This document shows positions 1 to 10,700 of a stretch of DNA of 64,000 bases, piece after piece. The stretch is taken from the NCBI GenBank assembly GCA_963721725.1, contig CAVRLX010000032.1, positions 62,001-126,000 on the forward strand, given 5' to 3'. The position numbers were made by a program, and so were the translations under genes. Below the pieces are notes generated by a model that saw only the letters and a program-made list of their open reading frames with translations, did no database searches and was not told the origin of the DNA. The DNA is from RI-153 sp963721725 (lineage in GTDB: Bacteria; Chloroflexota; Anaerolineae; Caldilineales; Caldilineaceae). Each line of letters begins with the position of its first letter. Position 1 is the stretch's first letter.

Positions 1-321
1 ACCCTGCACGTCGCCCTCAATATCAAAAAGGGTGACGCCGAAATCTGCACAGTTCTGGCGCAGTGTGCGCACCTGGGTCGCTGCATCCGTCGGCCACAGG
101 TCAATGGTAATGCCTTGCCGTGTGGGGATGGCGTGATCCATCGTCGCAAAGGTCTTGTCGGGACGGCGCACGGGCAGCCCGCGCTCGTGCAGTTCCGCAA
201 AGGCCTGGGGCGACGTCACCTCATGCACCAAATGGGCGTCAATATACAACACTGCCGGCGCGCCCGGATCCTCCGCCACGATGTGGGTGTCCCATACTTT
301 TTCAAAAAGGGTCTTAGTCAC
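1..321 (-). CDS. leuC: 3-isopropylmalate dehydratase large subunit, N-terminal part (cut by window edge)
   Basis: Aconitase-family enzyme of leucine biosynthesis that isomerises 2- and 3-isopropylmalate; the full protein carries a 4Fe-4S cluster and works with LeuD. Only the first 107 codons are here. They contain the family's N-terminal signature: a start like TKTLFEKVWD, then LYIDAHLVHEVTSPQAF and KTFATMDHAIPT. The cluster-binding cysteines lie beyond the window edge. The start is a GTG preceded by an AAGGAG ribosome site with about six bases of spacing. The GTG overlaps the TGA of the upstream DUF5615 gene (GTGA), so translation is probably coupled. Assignment by recognisable family sequence is strong; being partial, the rest of the gene cannot be judged. 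Confidence 0.9.
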   Translation of the reverse strand, partial: MTKTLFEKVWDTHIVAEDPGAPAVLYIDAHLVHEVTSPQAFAELHERGLPVRRPDKTFATMDHAIPTRQGITIDLWPTDAATQVRTLRQNCADFGVTLFDIEGDVQG

Positions 322-675
322 AATCTAACTCCTTCATTCAAATGTGATTCAACGTGATTCGCCATGTCTTCTGGCGTATAGATAGCACATAAAAGATCGA
401 GCACCTTTACCCAATCACCAATACCATGTTCTTCTTGGATGCCAAAGACAATTCCAGCATGAACTTGTCCCAAAGCAGCCAGAACGAGAAAATTCTGTAT
501 CAGACGTCACAAGGACGCGACCAAGCCGCATAGCACGCTCAAGATGATTCTCATCAGAATCGCCCGCCACACCAAGATCATGGACCGTCACAATATCCAC
601 GCCACGCCGCCGCAACTGATCAGCGATTCTTGGTGAGAGATTCTCATCCAAATAGAGACGAATGGCGGCTGCCAA
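318..675 (-). CDS. DUF5615 PIN-like toxin-type protein, one frameshift
   Basis: Small protein of about 119 residues of the DUF5615 (Mut7-C-like, PIN-fold) family, usually found with a DUF433 partner and presumed to be the nuclease toxin of a toxin-antitoxin pair. Visible motifs are the N-terminal LYLDENLSPRIADQL with the family's acidic D-E-N, then D-x-G-x-x-G and VLVTSDTEF. After DTEF, near position 500, the frame breaks in a run of four T. Removing one T restores a normal C-terminal half, with LAALGQVHAGIVFG and ending HLNEGVRL. The gene overlaps the DUF433 gene at its start and the leuC GTG at its end. The indel sits in a homopolymer, so it may be a sequencing error rather than inactivation. 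Toxin activity is inferred from the family only. Confidence 0.75.
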
Positions 676-952
676 CTCGCTTCTCCTTCATTTCTTCAGC
701 CAGACGGCGGCGATCTTCAATACTCTGGTCGATCTCAACTTTGTGATCGTAGTAGAACGCCAATGCAGCATAGACTTGCGGCAATGTCAGGCGGAAGTGG
801 TCGGCGATTTCCTCTGCATTCATCATCCAGAAAATTTTTGCCACTGCAATGTCTGCCACCGTGATCGTCGTGCCCACGATGAAGGGTCGCCCGTTGCGAA
901 CCTGTGGGTTGGTTGCAATCTGATCAATGGCATGGACTACGTTTGTGGTCAT
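644..952 (-). CDS. DUF433 antitoxin-type protein
   Basis: Protein of 102 residues of the DUF433 family, a small winged-helix-like DNA-binding family that commonly precedes DUF5615 genes and is regarded as the antitoxin. The family pattern is clear: NPQVRNGRPFIVGTTITVADI followed by a helical part with AEEIADHF and LPQVYAALAFYYDH. The stop lies 32 bases inside the following DUF5615 gene, so the two are translationally coupled. Upstream, the ATG overlaps the stop of a short degraded reading frame (ATGA). Likely role: binding and neutralising the partner and repressing the operon; this is inferred from the family. Confidence 0.8.
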   Translation of the reverse strand: MTTNVVHAIDQIATNPQVRNGRPFIVGTTITVADIAVAKIFWMMNAEEIADHFRLTLPQVYAALAFYYDHKVEIDQSIEDRRRLAEEMKEKRVGSRHSSLFG

Positions 953-1115
953 CGATTTTGTCCTCTGATTTCTCGCTGCGCTTGGTATTCATAAATCTCG
1001 GCGACAAATTCTTCTAACGGCTAATCTTCAATAGCGGCTCTATGTTCTTCTGTGTAGTTCCCAAATCCCGCGGTGAATTGATTCAAAAAATGGCGACACG
1101 ACTGCCATTGGTAGA
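949..1115 (-). pseudogene. Short degraded reading frame ahead of the DUF433 gene
   Basis: Between gltB1 and the DUF433 gene one frame reads about 50 codons, interrupted once by a TAG at 1021-1023. It finishes in a TGA that overlaps the DUF433 ATG by the ATGA arrangement typical of operon neighbours. Residues such as HFLNQFTAGFGNYTEEH and LEEFVAEIYEYQ look like coding sequence, but I do not recognise a family. It may be the 3' remnant of a gene that once headed this operon. Confidence 0.25.
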
Positions 1116-1149
1116 TCAGTCAAGCTTTTGGCGCGGTTTCCTTCACGCC

Positions 1150-4100
1150 CTACGCCGCCACCGCCTCTTCATCGCCTTCTTTCTCATTCACGCCCTCGTT
1201 GGCGGCCTCAATCGCCATCACATTTTCGCTGGGGGTGATATGCCAGAAAAGCTGGCGATGGGTCGGCCAGTCTTCCAAAATTGTCTTGGCCCGCTGCGAA
1301 CCTGTCTTCTCGAAGTGCGCGCGAATGAGCGCTTTGAGGGCACTGTCGTCTTCGCTGTTTTCCAACCGGTGAATGGTGATTAGTTCTGGATTGTAGCGGC
1401 GCGAGAAATTCTCGTCAATATCGTAGACAAACGCCTGACCGCCCGTCATGCCAGCGCCAAAGTTGCGTCCGGTCTCGCCCAACACAACCACTGTGCCGCC
1501 GGTCATGTATTCACAGCAGTGATCGCCCGCGCCCTCCACCACAGCGGTGGACCCACTGTTACGCACGGCAAAGCGTTCTCCGGCCACGCCAGCCGCAAAG
1601 AGTCGCCCGCCTGTCGCGCCATAAAGCACCGTATTGCCAATGATCACATTTTGGTGCGGCACGAAGATCGCCTCTTCCGAAGGATGAATCACAATCTCGC
1701 CGCCGCTGAGACCTTTGCCCACATAATCTTGCCCTTCGCCGATCAGCCGCAAGTTCAGCCCTTGCAGCCCAAAAGCCCCAAAGCTCTGCCCCGCCGAGCC
1801 ATTGAAGGTAATCTGAATCTGCCCCTCTGGCAAACCCTGATCGCCATAGCGTAGCGCCAACTGCCCCGCCAACTTGGCCCCCACCGAACGATGATTGTTG
1901 TTGATTTTGTGGGCCAGGCGCATGGGTGCGTCCGCGTTGGCCGTGAGACCCGCCAACACCTGCTCCACAATCCGATTGCCCACATGATTCTCTTCGGCGG
2001 GCATATCATTGGTGGGCAACACTGCGCGCCGCGCACTGCCCGTGTCCGGCACATAAAGCAGCGCACCCAGATCCATAAAGCCCGCCTCGCGACCGTGGAC
2101 CGTCTGTTCCAACATTTCCGGGTGACCGATCACCTCGTCCAGACTGCGGCAGCCCAACTCGGCCAGAATGTGGCGCACGTCCTCGGCAATACAGAGCATC
2201 ATGTTCATCACCATTTCCGGCGTGCCGATGTACTTCTCGCGCAGCGCCGGATCTTGCGTCGCCACCCCCACAGGGCAGGTATTCTTGTGGCAAACCCGCG
2301 CCATAATACAGCCTTCGGCGATCATGGCGCTTGTGCCAAAACTGAACTGATCCGCACCCAGCATGGCCGCGATCACCAGATCGCGCCCGGTGGCAAGACC
2401 GCCATCCACACGCAACGTCATGCGCGTGCGCAGCCCGTTTGCCAAGAGCGTTTGGTGCGTCTCGGCCAGCCCCAATTCCCAGGGCAGACCGGCGTTTTTG
2501 ATGCTGCTCAGGGGGCTAGCTCCCGTGCCGCCGCTATGGCCGCTCAGATGAATAATGTCGGCAAAGCCTTTGGCGACGCCCGCCGCAATCGTGCCCACCC
2601 CCATCTCGGTGACCAATTTCACGCTCACCTTTGCGTGTGGGTTGATGGTTTTGAGGTCATAGATCAACTGCGCCAGATCTTCAATGCTGTAAATATCATG
2701 GTGCGGCGGCGGGCTGATCAGCGCCACGCCGGGCGTGCTGTGGCGCAAAATCGCAATCTCCGCCGAGACCTTGTGGCCGGGCAATTGCCCGCCCTCGCCC
2801 GGCTTGGACCCCTGTGCCATTTTGATCTGCAATTCATCCGCGCTCATCAGATATTCCGGCGTGACGCCAAAGCGCCCCGACGCCACCTGTTTGATGCGGC
2901 TGGCCCGTTCGGTGAAGTAGCGATCTTTGGCCTCGCCACCTTCGCCGCTGTTGCTCAGCCCGCCCAGGCGATTCATGGCAATCGCCAACGTTTCGTGGGC
3001 CTCTTTGCTCAGCGCGCCATAGCTCATGGCTGCCGTGCTAAAGCGCCGTGTGATGCGCTCGGTCCGTTCCACCTGCTCCACAGGAATGGCAGGGCGGGAA
3101 CGACGAAAGTCGAGCAGGTTACGTGGGGCCAGTTTCATGCTGTTGACCATGGCCGCATAAGCCGGGTAATGCTTCCAGGCTTCTTCGCGATTCTCGGCAG
3201 TGGCAACCTTTTGCAGCGCGTGGACCACTTGCGGACTCCACTCGTGCAGTTCGCCGCCGCGGCGGTTTTTGTAGATGCCCCAGGTCTCCAACTTTACAGT
3301 TTTGCTGGTGGCGCTGTCGGGATAAGCGCTTTTGTGCCAGGCGATTACATCCTCGGCCACGGTGGCAAACGACACCCCACCCACCACACTGGGCGTGCCA
3401 TCAAAGGCAATTTTCAGCAGATCCGCGCCAATGCCAATCGCCTCGAAAATCTGTGCGCCGCAATAGCTATCCAACGTGCTAATGCCCATCTTGCTCATAA
3501 TCTTGAGCAGCCCTTTGTCCAGCGCTTTGACAAAATGATAATAAGCCTGGGTGCGGTTGAGATAATTAATGCGCCGCCCCTCCTCCACCATGTCGTCAAT
3601 CGTCTCGTAGACTCAGATACGGGTAGATGGCGTTGGCCCCATAGCCAATCAGTGCCGCTACATGATGCACTTCGCGTGGCTCGCCGCTTTCGCTGATCAG
3701 GCTGGCGTTCATACGCAGGCCATTGCGGATCAGATGATGATGCACAGCGCCCATCGCCAACAGCGACGGAATCGGCAGGGTATGCTCGTCGCACTTTTGG
3801 TCGCTAACAATCAAAATGCGCGCCCCTGCCCGTACAGCCTCTTCAGCCTGACGGCACAGCCGTTCCACCGCCGCCCGCAGCAGATCCCCAGCGTTAACCA
3901 CAGAGGGCACAGAGTTATTCACAGCGGACACGGAGTTTTCTCCCTCTCTCTGTGTTCTCTGTGTCTGCTCCTCTGTGTTCTCTGTGCTTCCTTCTTCCGG
4001 TGCAGGCCAGGTGGCGTCAATCGTCATCGCCGCGAACTCGGGCTGTGACATGGCGCGGAGTTTCGCCATATCTTCCGGCTGTAACACCGGCGACTTTAGC

Positions 4101-5980
4101 TCAATAAGGCGGGTGGCTTCAGGCAGTTCACTCAGTACATTGGCGCGCTGCCCCAGCAAGACGCGCAGGCTCATGACCATCTCCTCACGCAGCGGATCAA
4201 TCGGCGGATTGGTCACCTCGGCGAAGCGCTGCTTGAAATATTGAAAGAGCGGGCGCGGCAACTTGCTGAGCGCTGCCGGCGGTGTATCATCACCCATGGC
4301 GCCGATGGCCTCTTTGCCGTCCACCACCATCGGGCGCAGCACCACCACATCCTCTTCGCTGGTGTAGCCAAATCCAAGCTGGCGGCGAATCAGCGCTTCG
4401 TTTTCTTCGCGCTTGGGCGGCTTGGCCCGACGACCGTTGCTGCCATTGCTCTCTGCGGGGGTTTCGGGCGTGGCCTCTTTCAGCGGCGGCAGCGCAAAAT
4501 CGGCGGGCGTGGGCACGCTCTTCAGAGGCAGCAGATTCTGCTCTATCCACTTGGCATAGGGTCTGCGGCCCGAAAAATAGCGGGTGATCTCTTCATCGTT
4601 CATGACAATGCCGCGCGTCGTGTCCACACAGAAGATCTGCCCTGGCCCCAGCCGCCCCTTTTTGATCACACGACTCTCGTCATACTTCACCGAGCCAACC
4701 TCGCTGGCGCTGATCACAAAGCCGTTGTCCAAAATCACATAGCGGGCCGGGCGCAGACCGTTGCGGTCCAAAATCGTGCCCACAATGCGGCCATCGGTAT
4801 AGGTCACCGCCGCCGGACCATCCCACGGCTCCATCAGGCTGCTGTGATATTGGTAAACGTGCGGCGTTCTGGGCGGATCTCCTCTTCGGGCAGCCGCTCC
4901 CACGCTTCGGGAACCATCATCATCAAACTGTGGCGAATGTCGCGCCCGCTGCGCACAAGCAGCTCCAACACATTGTCCAACTTGGCGCTGTCACTGCCGC
5001 CCTCGCCGATAATCGGCAGCAGATCCTTAACCACAGAGGACACAGAGGGTTTCACAGAGGTGTTTTCTCTCTCTGTTCTCTGTGTCTGCCCCTCTGTGTC
5101 CTCTGTGGTTACCTCCCAATTCGGGTGTGCCAGATCGCCTTCACGCGCCCGCATCCAATGTTCGTTGCCTTCCAGCGTGTTGATCTCGCCGTTGTGACAG
5201 ATCAGGCGGAAGGGTTGAGCGCGCTCCCAGGTGGGGAACGTATTCGTGCTATAGCGCTGATGAAAGACCGCAATCGCGGTTTTATAATCGGGATCGTTGA
5301 GATCGGGGTAGCAATGTTCCAACTCTTGCGCCAACACCAGTCCCTTATAGACAATCGTGCGGCTGCTCAGGCTGGCAACATAGAGCCGCTGCACCCCGCT
5401 ATCGTGGGCGCGGTGGATCATCCGTTTGCGCGCCAGATAGAGTTTGCGCTCAAATTCATCGCCGGCATTACATGCTTCGGGCGTGCGCCGCAGGATCACC
5501 TGTTCCATCCACGGGCGGGTCGATTCGGCACGTGCGCCCAGCGCCTCGTTGATCACCGGCACCGAGCGGAAGGTGAGGATCTCGAATTTGAGTTCCCCCA
5601 ACACCTCGCGGATAATCGCCTTGGCCCGCTTGCGGTCTTCTTCGTCCTGACGGAAGAGGAAAAGCTGCCCCACGGCCAGATCGCCCGGCGGCGGCGTTTC
5701 AATGCCCATGCGTGTCAGTTCCCGCGGCAAAAAATTCGTGGGGAATCTGCGTTAAGATGCCAGCCCCGTCGCCGGTCTTTTTATCATCGGCCACGGCCCC
5801 ACGATGGGCATGGTTGCACAGTGCCTCCAGCGCCATCTGTAGCACACGGTGGCTGCGGCGGCCTTCAATGTGCGCCACAAAGCCAATCCCACAGGCGTCA
5901 TGTTCAAAGCGCGGATCGTACATCCCCTGTTTGGGGGGCAGACCGAAATCCAGACTTTTTTGTTTCGGGTGAGGTTTCAT
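1150..5980 (-). CDS. gltB: Glutamate synthase large subunit, copy 1 (three single-base frame breaks)
   Basis: Alpha subunit of glutamate synthase, about 1,610 residues: glutamine amidotransferase, central domain, FMN synthase domain and C-terminal beta-helix. The N-terminus has FEHDACGIGF, whose cysteine becomes the catalytic Cys1 after propeptide removal, then HRGAV and TGDGAGIL. The synthase part shows KPGEGGQLPGHKV, SPPPHHDIYSIEDL and GGTGASPLSSIKNAG, with the 3Fe-4S site CHKNTCPVGVATQ. The C-terminus has GSAGQSFGAF. The frame breaks near 5,720 (a run of six T), near 4,850 (a T run) and near 3,600. Flanking residues are conserved, so sequence error is likely. Two palindromic repeats (3893-3991 and 5027-5112) are read through in frame. 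It follows gltD after a palindrome-containing spacer. Confidence 0.9.
3893..3991. repeat. Palindromic repeat inside the gltB1 coding sequence (copy A)
   Basis: About 99 bases with a left arm of repeated ACAGAGG/GACAC units and a right arm of repeated CTCTGTGT units, forming a long imperfect hairpin. It is read in frame by gltB1 as an E/T/Q/R-rich stretch followed by an S/V-rich one (starting TENTEEQTQRT and ending NSVPSVVNAG). It falls between the end of the amidotransferase/central region and AGDLLRAAVERLCRQ. The paralogue gltB2 shows no such element. It belongs to the same class as the element at 5027-5112. Confidence 0.85.
5027..5112. repeat. Palindromic repeat inside the gltB1 coding sequence (copy B)
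   Basis: About 86 bases. The ends are nearly perfect inverted copies, TTAACCACAGAGGACACAGAGG against CCTCTGTGTCCTCTGTGGTTA. It is read in frame as roughly 28 extra residues (starting TTEDTEGQTQRTERE and ending VKPSVSSVVKD). These sit just ahead of the conserved IIGEGGSDSAKLDN segment of the amidotransferase domain. The reading frame used through the element matches that of copy A at 3893-3991. Confidence 0.9.
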
Positions 5981-6001
5981 TAAAGAATGCTCCTTCTCGA
6001 C

Positions 6002-6093
6002 TCTAGACTGGGAGTTTCACCGCAAAGGCGCGAAGCACGCAAAGAAATTTATAGTCTTTGCGTGCTTCGCGCCTTTGCGGTTTGAAATCTAGA
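6002..6093. repeat. Perfect long hairpin between gltD and gltB1
   Basis: Two 26-base arms (6020-6045 and 6055-6080) of the CCGCAAAGGCGCGAAG type are perfect reverse complements around a nine-base AT-rich loop. Outer TCTAGA motifs lie at both ends (6002 and 6088). Without a following T-tract it is not a standard terminator. It is one of several palindromic elements of the same CGCAAAGG family in this window (18472, 24406, 25699). Confidence 0.9.
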
Positions 6094-6134
6094 TTCAACT
6101 AAACGGGATAACCGACCATAAACACGTCATGAAA

Positions 6135-7646
6135 CTACGGCAGGGTTGTCTCGCCCATCAAATAGCGATCACACTCGCGGGCGGCGGCGCGGCCTTCATT
6201 GATCGCCCACACGACCAGACTTTGACCTCGGCGCATATCACCAGCCGAGAAGACCCCTTCGAGGCTGGTGGCGAAGCTTGCCATAGTCCGGCCTGGACAT
6301 TGGAGCGTGGATCCCGCTCCAGCGCCAGTTCGTTGATAATGGTGTCCTCTGGGCCGAGGAAACCCATCGCCAACAGCACCAATTGCGCCGGCCACACTTT
6401 CTCACTGCCCGGGATCTCCACCAGCGTGGGGCGGCCACCACCAGCGGGGAAGACCCACGCTACCTCAACGGTGTGCAACTCTTTCAGCCGTCCCTGTTCA
6501 TCGCCCACAAAGTTTTTGGTGGTGATACAGTAGTGGCGTGGATCATCGCCAAAGCGAGCCTGCGCCTCAGCTTGTCCATAATCCAGCTTCAGCACCTTCG
6601 GCCATTCTGGCCACGGATTATCAGGCTGACGCTCCAGCGGCGGCTGCGGCAGAATTTCAAATTGGACCAGACTGTTACAATGGTGGCGCAGCGATGTGCC
6701 CACACAATCGGTTCCTGTGTCGCCGCCGCCGATCACAATCACATCCTTGCCCTTCGGCGGAGATCGGCGTGACCATGTAGCGTGCGCCATTGCGGCGGTT
6801 GTCGAGCAGATTTTGGTATTGCCACGCAAAAACTCCATCGCAAAGTGGATGCCCTTCAAGTCGCGCCCTTCGATCGGCAGATCACGCGGCTTGGTGGCCC
6901 CGCACACAGAGCACCACAGCGTCGAATTCGTCCACAAGTTGCTCGGCCGGATAATCTTTGCCGATCTCGCGTGTTGGTGACAAATTTGACCCCCTCGGCC
7001 GCCATCAGATCGACACGGCGCTGCACCACGTGGTCTTTGTCCAGCTTCATGTTGGGGATGCCATACATGAGCAGCCCGCCGATGCGATCCGCTCGTTCAA
7101 AGACGGTCACCCAGTGGCCGGCTTTGTTGAGTTGCGCGGCACAGGCCAAGCCCCGACGGACCCGACCCAACCACGGCCACCTTTTTGCCGGTGCGCACTC
7201 TGGGTGGTTCGGGCTACAACCCAGCCTTCTTCAAAGCCCTTATCGATGATGGCACACTCAATGCTCTTGATCGTCACTGGCGGCTCGATAATGCCCAGCG
7301 TACACGAGCCTTCGCACGGGGCCGGGCAGACGCGCCCGGTGAATTCGGGAAAGTTGTTGGTCTGGTGCAGCCGATCCAGCGCCTCGCGCCAGCAGGCCGC
7401 GATAGACCAGATCGTTCCATTCTGGGATCAGATTATTGACGGGCAGCCAGAGGCCATGCCGTTGATCAGCTGCCCGGTGTGACAGAACGGAATGCCACAA
7501 TCCATACAGCGCGCGCCCTGCTGTCTGTAGATTGATTTCAGACATGTGCAGATGAAATTCGTCCCAATCGTGAACTCGTTCTAACGGCGCGCGCTCAGAG
7601 CGGAAGCTGTCGCGGCATACTCCATAAAACCAGTTGGTTTACCCAT
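6135..7646 (-). pseudogene. gltD: Glutamate synthase small subunit, disrupted by many indels as read
   Basis: Beta subunit of glutamate synthase: it takes electrons from NADPH through FAD and 4Fe-4S clusters to GltB. Span about 503 codons, close to the family's usual length. The start at 7646 (MGKPTGFMEYA) has a GGAGGAA ribosome site. Recognisable pieces in different frames include the cluster motif CMDCGIPFCHTG, the NADPH-binding VIVIGGGDTGTDCVG and the conserved end GVFSAGDMRRGQSLVVWAINEGRA split over two reads. At least five one-base insertions or deletions break the frame between about 7,610 and 6,350, yet the residues between them remain well conserved. That favours poor sequence quality over real decay. 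It lies between the two gltB copies on the same strand. Confidence 0.85.
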
Positions 7647-7678
7647 CTCATTCCTCCGTGTAAAGCGTCGACGGCAGT

Positions 7679-7779
7679 AACAGGATGACAAGATGAAGGG
7701 ATGACAGGATTGAAGTCGAACGCACCACCTATTTTCCCAATCCCTGGTCACTCTTGTCACTCCTGTCACCTTGTCATCT
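7679..7779. repeat. Imperfect palindrome between gltB2 and gltD
   Basis: Left arm built from ACAGGATGACAAGATGA units, right arm from TCACTCCTGTCACCTTGTCATC units; together they form a long imperfect hairpin that fills nearly the whole spacer. Similar in design, but not in sequence, to the other palindromic elements in this window. Confidence 0.7.
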
Positions 7780-7781
7780 CA

Positions 7782-10700
7782 TTAGTTGCCACCGACGCGG
7801 GTCACATCGTTCTTGTTACGCTCAAATGCCGCCATCACCGCTTCTTCACCGCTGAGACCCTTCGGCTTCCACCTCGGTCAGAAGCTTCCAACATGCGCTT
7901 GTAATCCTTGGGCATGACCTTGACAAACTTGGGCAGCAATTCATCCCAACGGATCAACACACGCACCGCCACAGTCACTGGTTGGTGTAGTCGGCGTGGC
8001 GCTGGATCATGCGCCTTGACCTCGGCGATCTCTGCGGCGATCGGCCAGCCGTTCCAGATCGACCATCTCTTGGTTACAGCGGTCTGGCGAAATCGCCTTC
8101 CCAGTCGAGCACATAGGCGATGCCGCCCGACATGCCCGCCGCAAAGTTGCGACCGGTCGCGCCCAGCACGACCACGCGGCCGCCGGTCATGTATTCACAG
8201 CCATGATCGCCCACACCTTCGACGACGGCATCGACACCACTGTTGCGCACGCGCAAAACGTTCGCCCGCCATGCCGCGGATATACGCTTCGCCGCGGTTG
8301 CGCCATAGAGCGCCACGTTGCCGATGATGACTATTTTCTTCGGCCACAAAGGTTGCGCCATCCGCCGGATAGGCAGATCAACTTGCCGCCAGACAAGCCC
8401 CTTGCCAAAGTAGTCGTTGCCATCACCTTCCAGCTCCAGCGTGATGCCGTGTGGCACGAAAGCGCCAAAGCTTTGGCCTGCCGACCCTTGGAAGTGCAGC
8501 ATGAATCGTATCTTCGGGCAGACCAGCGCGCGCCATAGCGCCGGGTGACCTCGCTGCCCAGCATCGTGCCGACCACGCGGTTGACATTGCGAATGGGCAA
8601 CGTCGCCTTCACCGCTTCGCCCCGCTCCAGCGCCGGTTGGCACAGGTCAAGCAGCGTTGTGTTGTCCAGCGCCTTATCCAGCCCGTGATCTTGCGCGATC
8701 TGGCAATAGCGGCCCACGTCTCCGGCACGTCTGGGCTGCCAGAGCAATGGCGGAGAGGTCAATGCCCCTGGCTTTCCAGTGGTCAACGGCCTTGCGCGGT
8801 TCCAACATATCGCTGCGGCCCGATCATCTCGTTGATCGTGCGGAAGCCCAGCTTCGCCATATATTCGCGCAATTCCTGCGCAATAAAGTACATAAAGTTG
8901 ATCACATGTTGCGGGTCGCCGGTAAACTTCTTGCGCAGTTCCGGGTTCTGCGTCGCCACACCCACCGGGCAGGTGTCCAGATGACAGACGCGCATCATAA
9001 TGCAGCCCAGCGAAACCAGCGGCGCGGTGGCAAAGCCAAACTCTTCGGCGCCGAGCAACGCGGCAATCGCCACATCGCGCCCGTCTTGAGTTGACCGTCG
9101 GTCTCCAACGCCACGCGGCTGCGCAGATTGTTGAGCACCAGCGTCTGATGCGTCTCGGCCAGGCCCAGTTCCCAGGGCAGACCGGCATACTTGATGCTCG
9201 TCTGCGGCGAAGCGCCGGTGCCGCCATCGTGGCCGCTGATCAAGATCACGTCGGCGTGACCTTTGGCCACGCCTGCCGCAATCGTGCCCACGCCCACTTC
9301 CGAGACCAACTTGACGCTGATGCGGCGCATAGTGGTTGGCATTTTTGAGATCGTGGATCAACTCGGCCAGATCTTCAATCGAGTAGATGTCATGGTGCGG
9401 CGGCGGTGAAATCAACCCCACACCGGGGGTCGAGTGGCGCGTGCTGGCGATCCACGGGTAGACCTTGGCGACCGGGCAATTGGCCACCTTCGCCGGGTTT
9501 GGCCCCTTGCGCCATCTTGATCTGCAACTCCCGGGCGTTGACCAGATAGTTCGCTGGTCACACCAAAGCGCCCCGATGCCACCTGCTTGATCGCGCTGTT
9601 TTTGGAATCGCCGTTGGCTGTCCAGCATATAGCGGGCAGGATCTTCGCCGCCTTCGCCGGTGTTGCTCTTGCCGCCGATGCGGTTCATGGCAATCGCCAG
9701 CGTCTCGTGCGCTTCCTGGCTGATCGAGCCGTAGGACATGGCGCCCGTCTTGAAGCGCTTGACAATCTCCTCCACCGATTCTACTTCTTCAATCGGAATC
9801 GGCCTGGTCGGCAAATTTAAAGTCGAGCAGGGCGCGCAACGTGCAGAACTCTTTTTCCTGGGCGTTGACCAGCGCCGAATATTCCTTGAAGATCGTATAG
9901 CTCGCCGTGCGCGTGGCGTATTGCAGTTTATGAATCGTCTGCGGGTTAAAGAGATGGCGTTCGCCTTCGGCACGCCACTGATATTGACCGCCTGCGATGC
10001 AGCACATGGCCGTGCGTCTGTTCGCGCTCGGGAAGGCACGCCGATGGCGAATTTTGCGACTTCTTCGTAGATCTGCTCCAGACCAATGCCTTCGATCCGC
10101 GTTGGGCGTCCAGGTGAAGTATTTATCCACCAGCGCTTGGCTCAGCCCCAGCGCCTCGAAGATCTGGGCACCGCAGTAGCTCTGCAAGGTGGAGATGCCC
10201 ATCTTGGAGAGCACCTTGACCACACCTTTGAGGCCAGGCTTTGATGTATTGATATGTCGGCCTTTTCGTCGGCGATATCGGTCAATCAAGCCCTGGTCGA
10301 TCATCTCGCGGATCGTTTCATAGGCCAGATAGGGATTGATGGCGGTGGCACCATAGCCGATCAACAGAGCGAAGTGATGCACCTCGCGTGGCTCGCCGGA
10401 TTCGACGACCAGCGCCACCTGGGTGCGTAGTCTCTCTCGCGGATCAGATGATGGTGCAGCCCGGCCGTCGCCAACAGCGCCGGGAATCGGCGCATTGTTC
10501 GCGTTCACCCCGCGGTCGGAAAGGATCAAGAATATTGACGCCCGTCGGCAATCGCTGCATCGGCGGCCTGGCAAACATCGCTTCCAGCGCATTTTCCAAG
10601 CCCAGCGGTGCCCTCGCTCAATCTCAAAGAGCATGGGCAGGTGTGCCGCTTTAAAGCCAGGTTCGCTGACAGTGGCGAATCTTTGCCAATTCGTCATTCG

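Noticed and set aside
1891..3696. A 601-codon open frame on the plus strand
   Set aside because: It is antisense to the well-conserved gltB1 synthase domain, rich in H, R and Q and without any family motif; a shadow of high-GC codon use.
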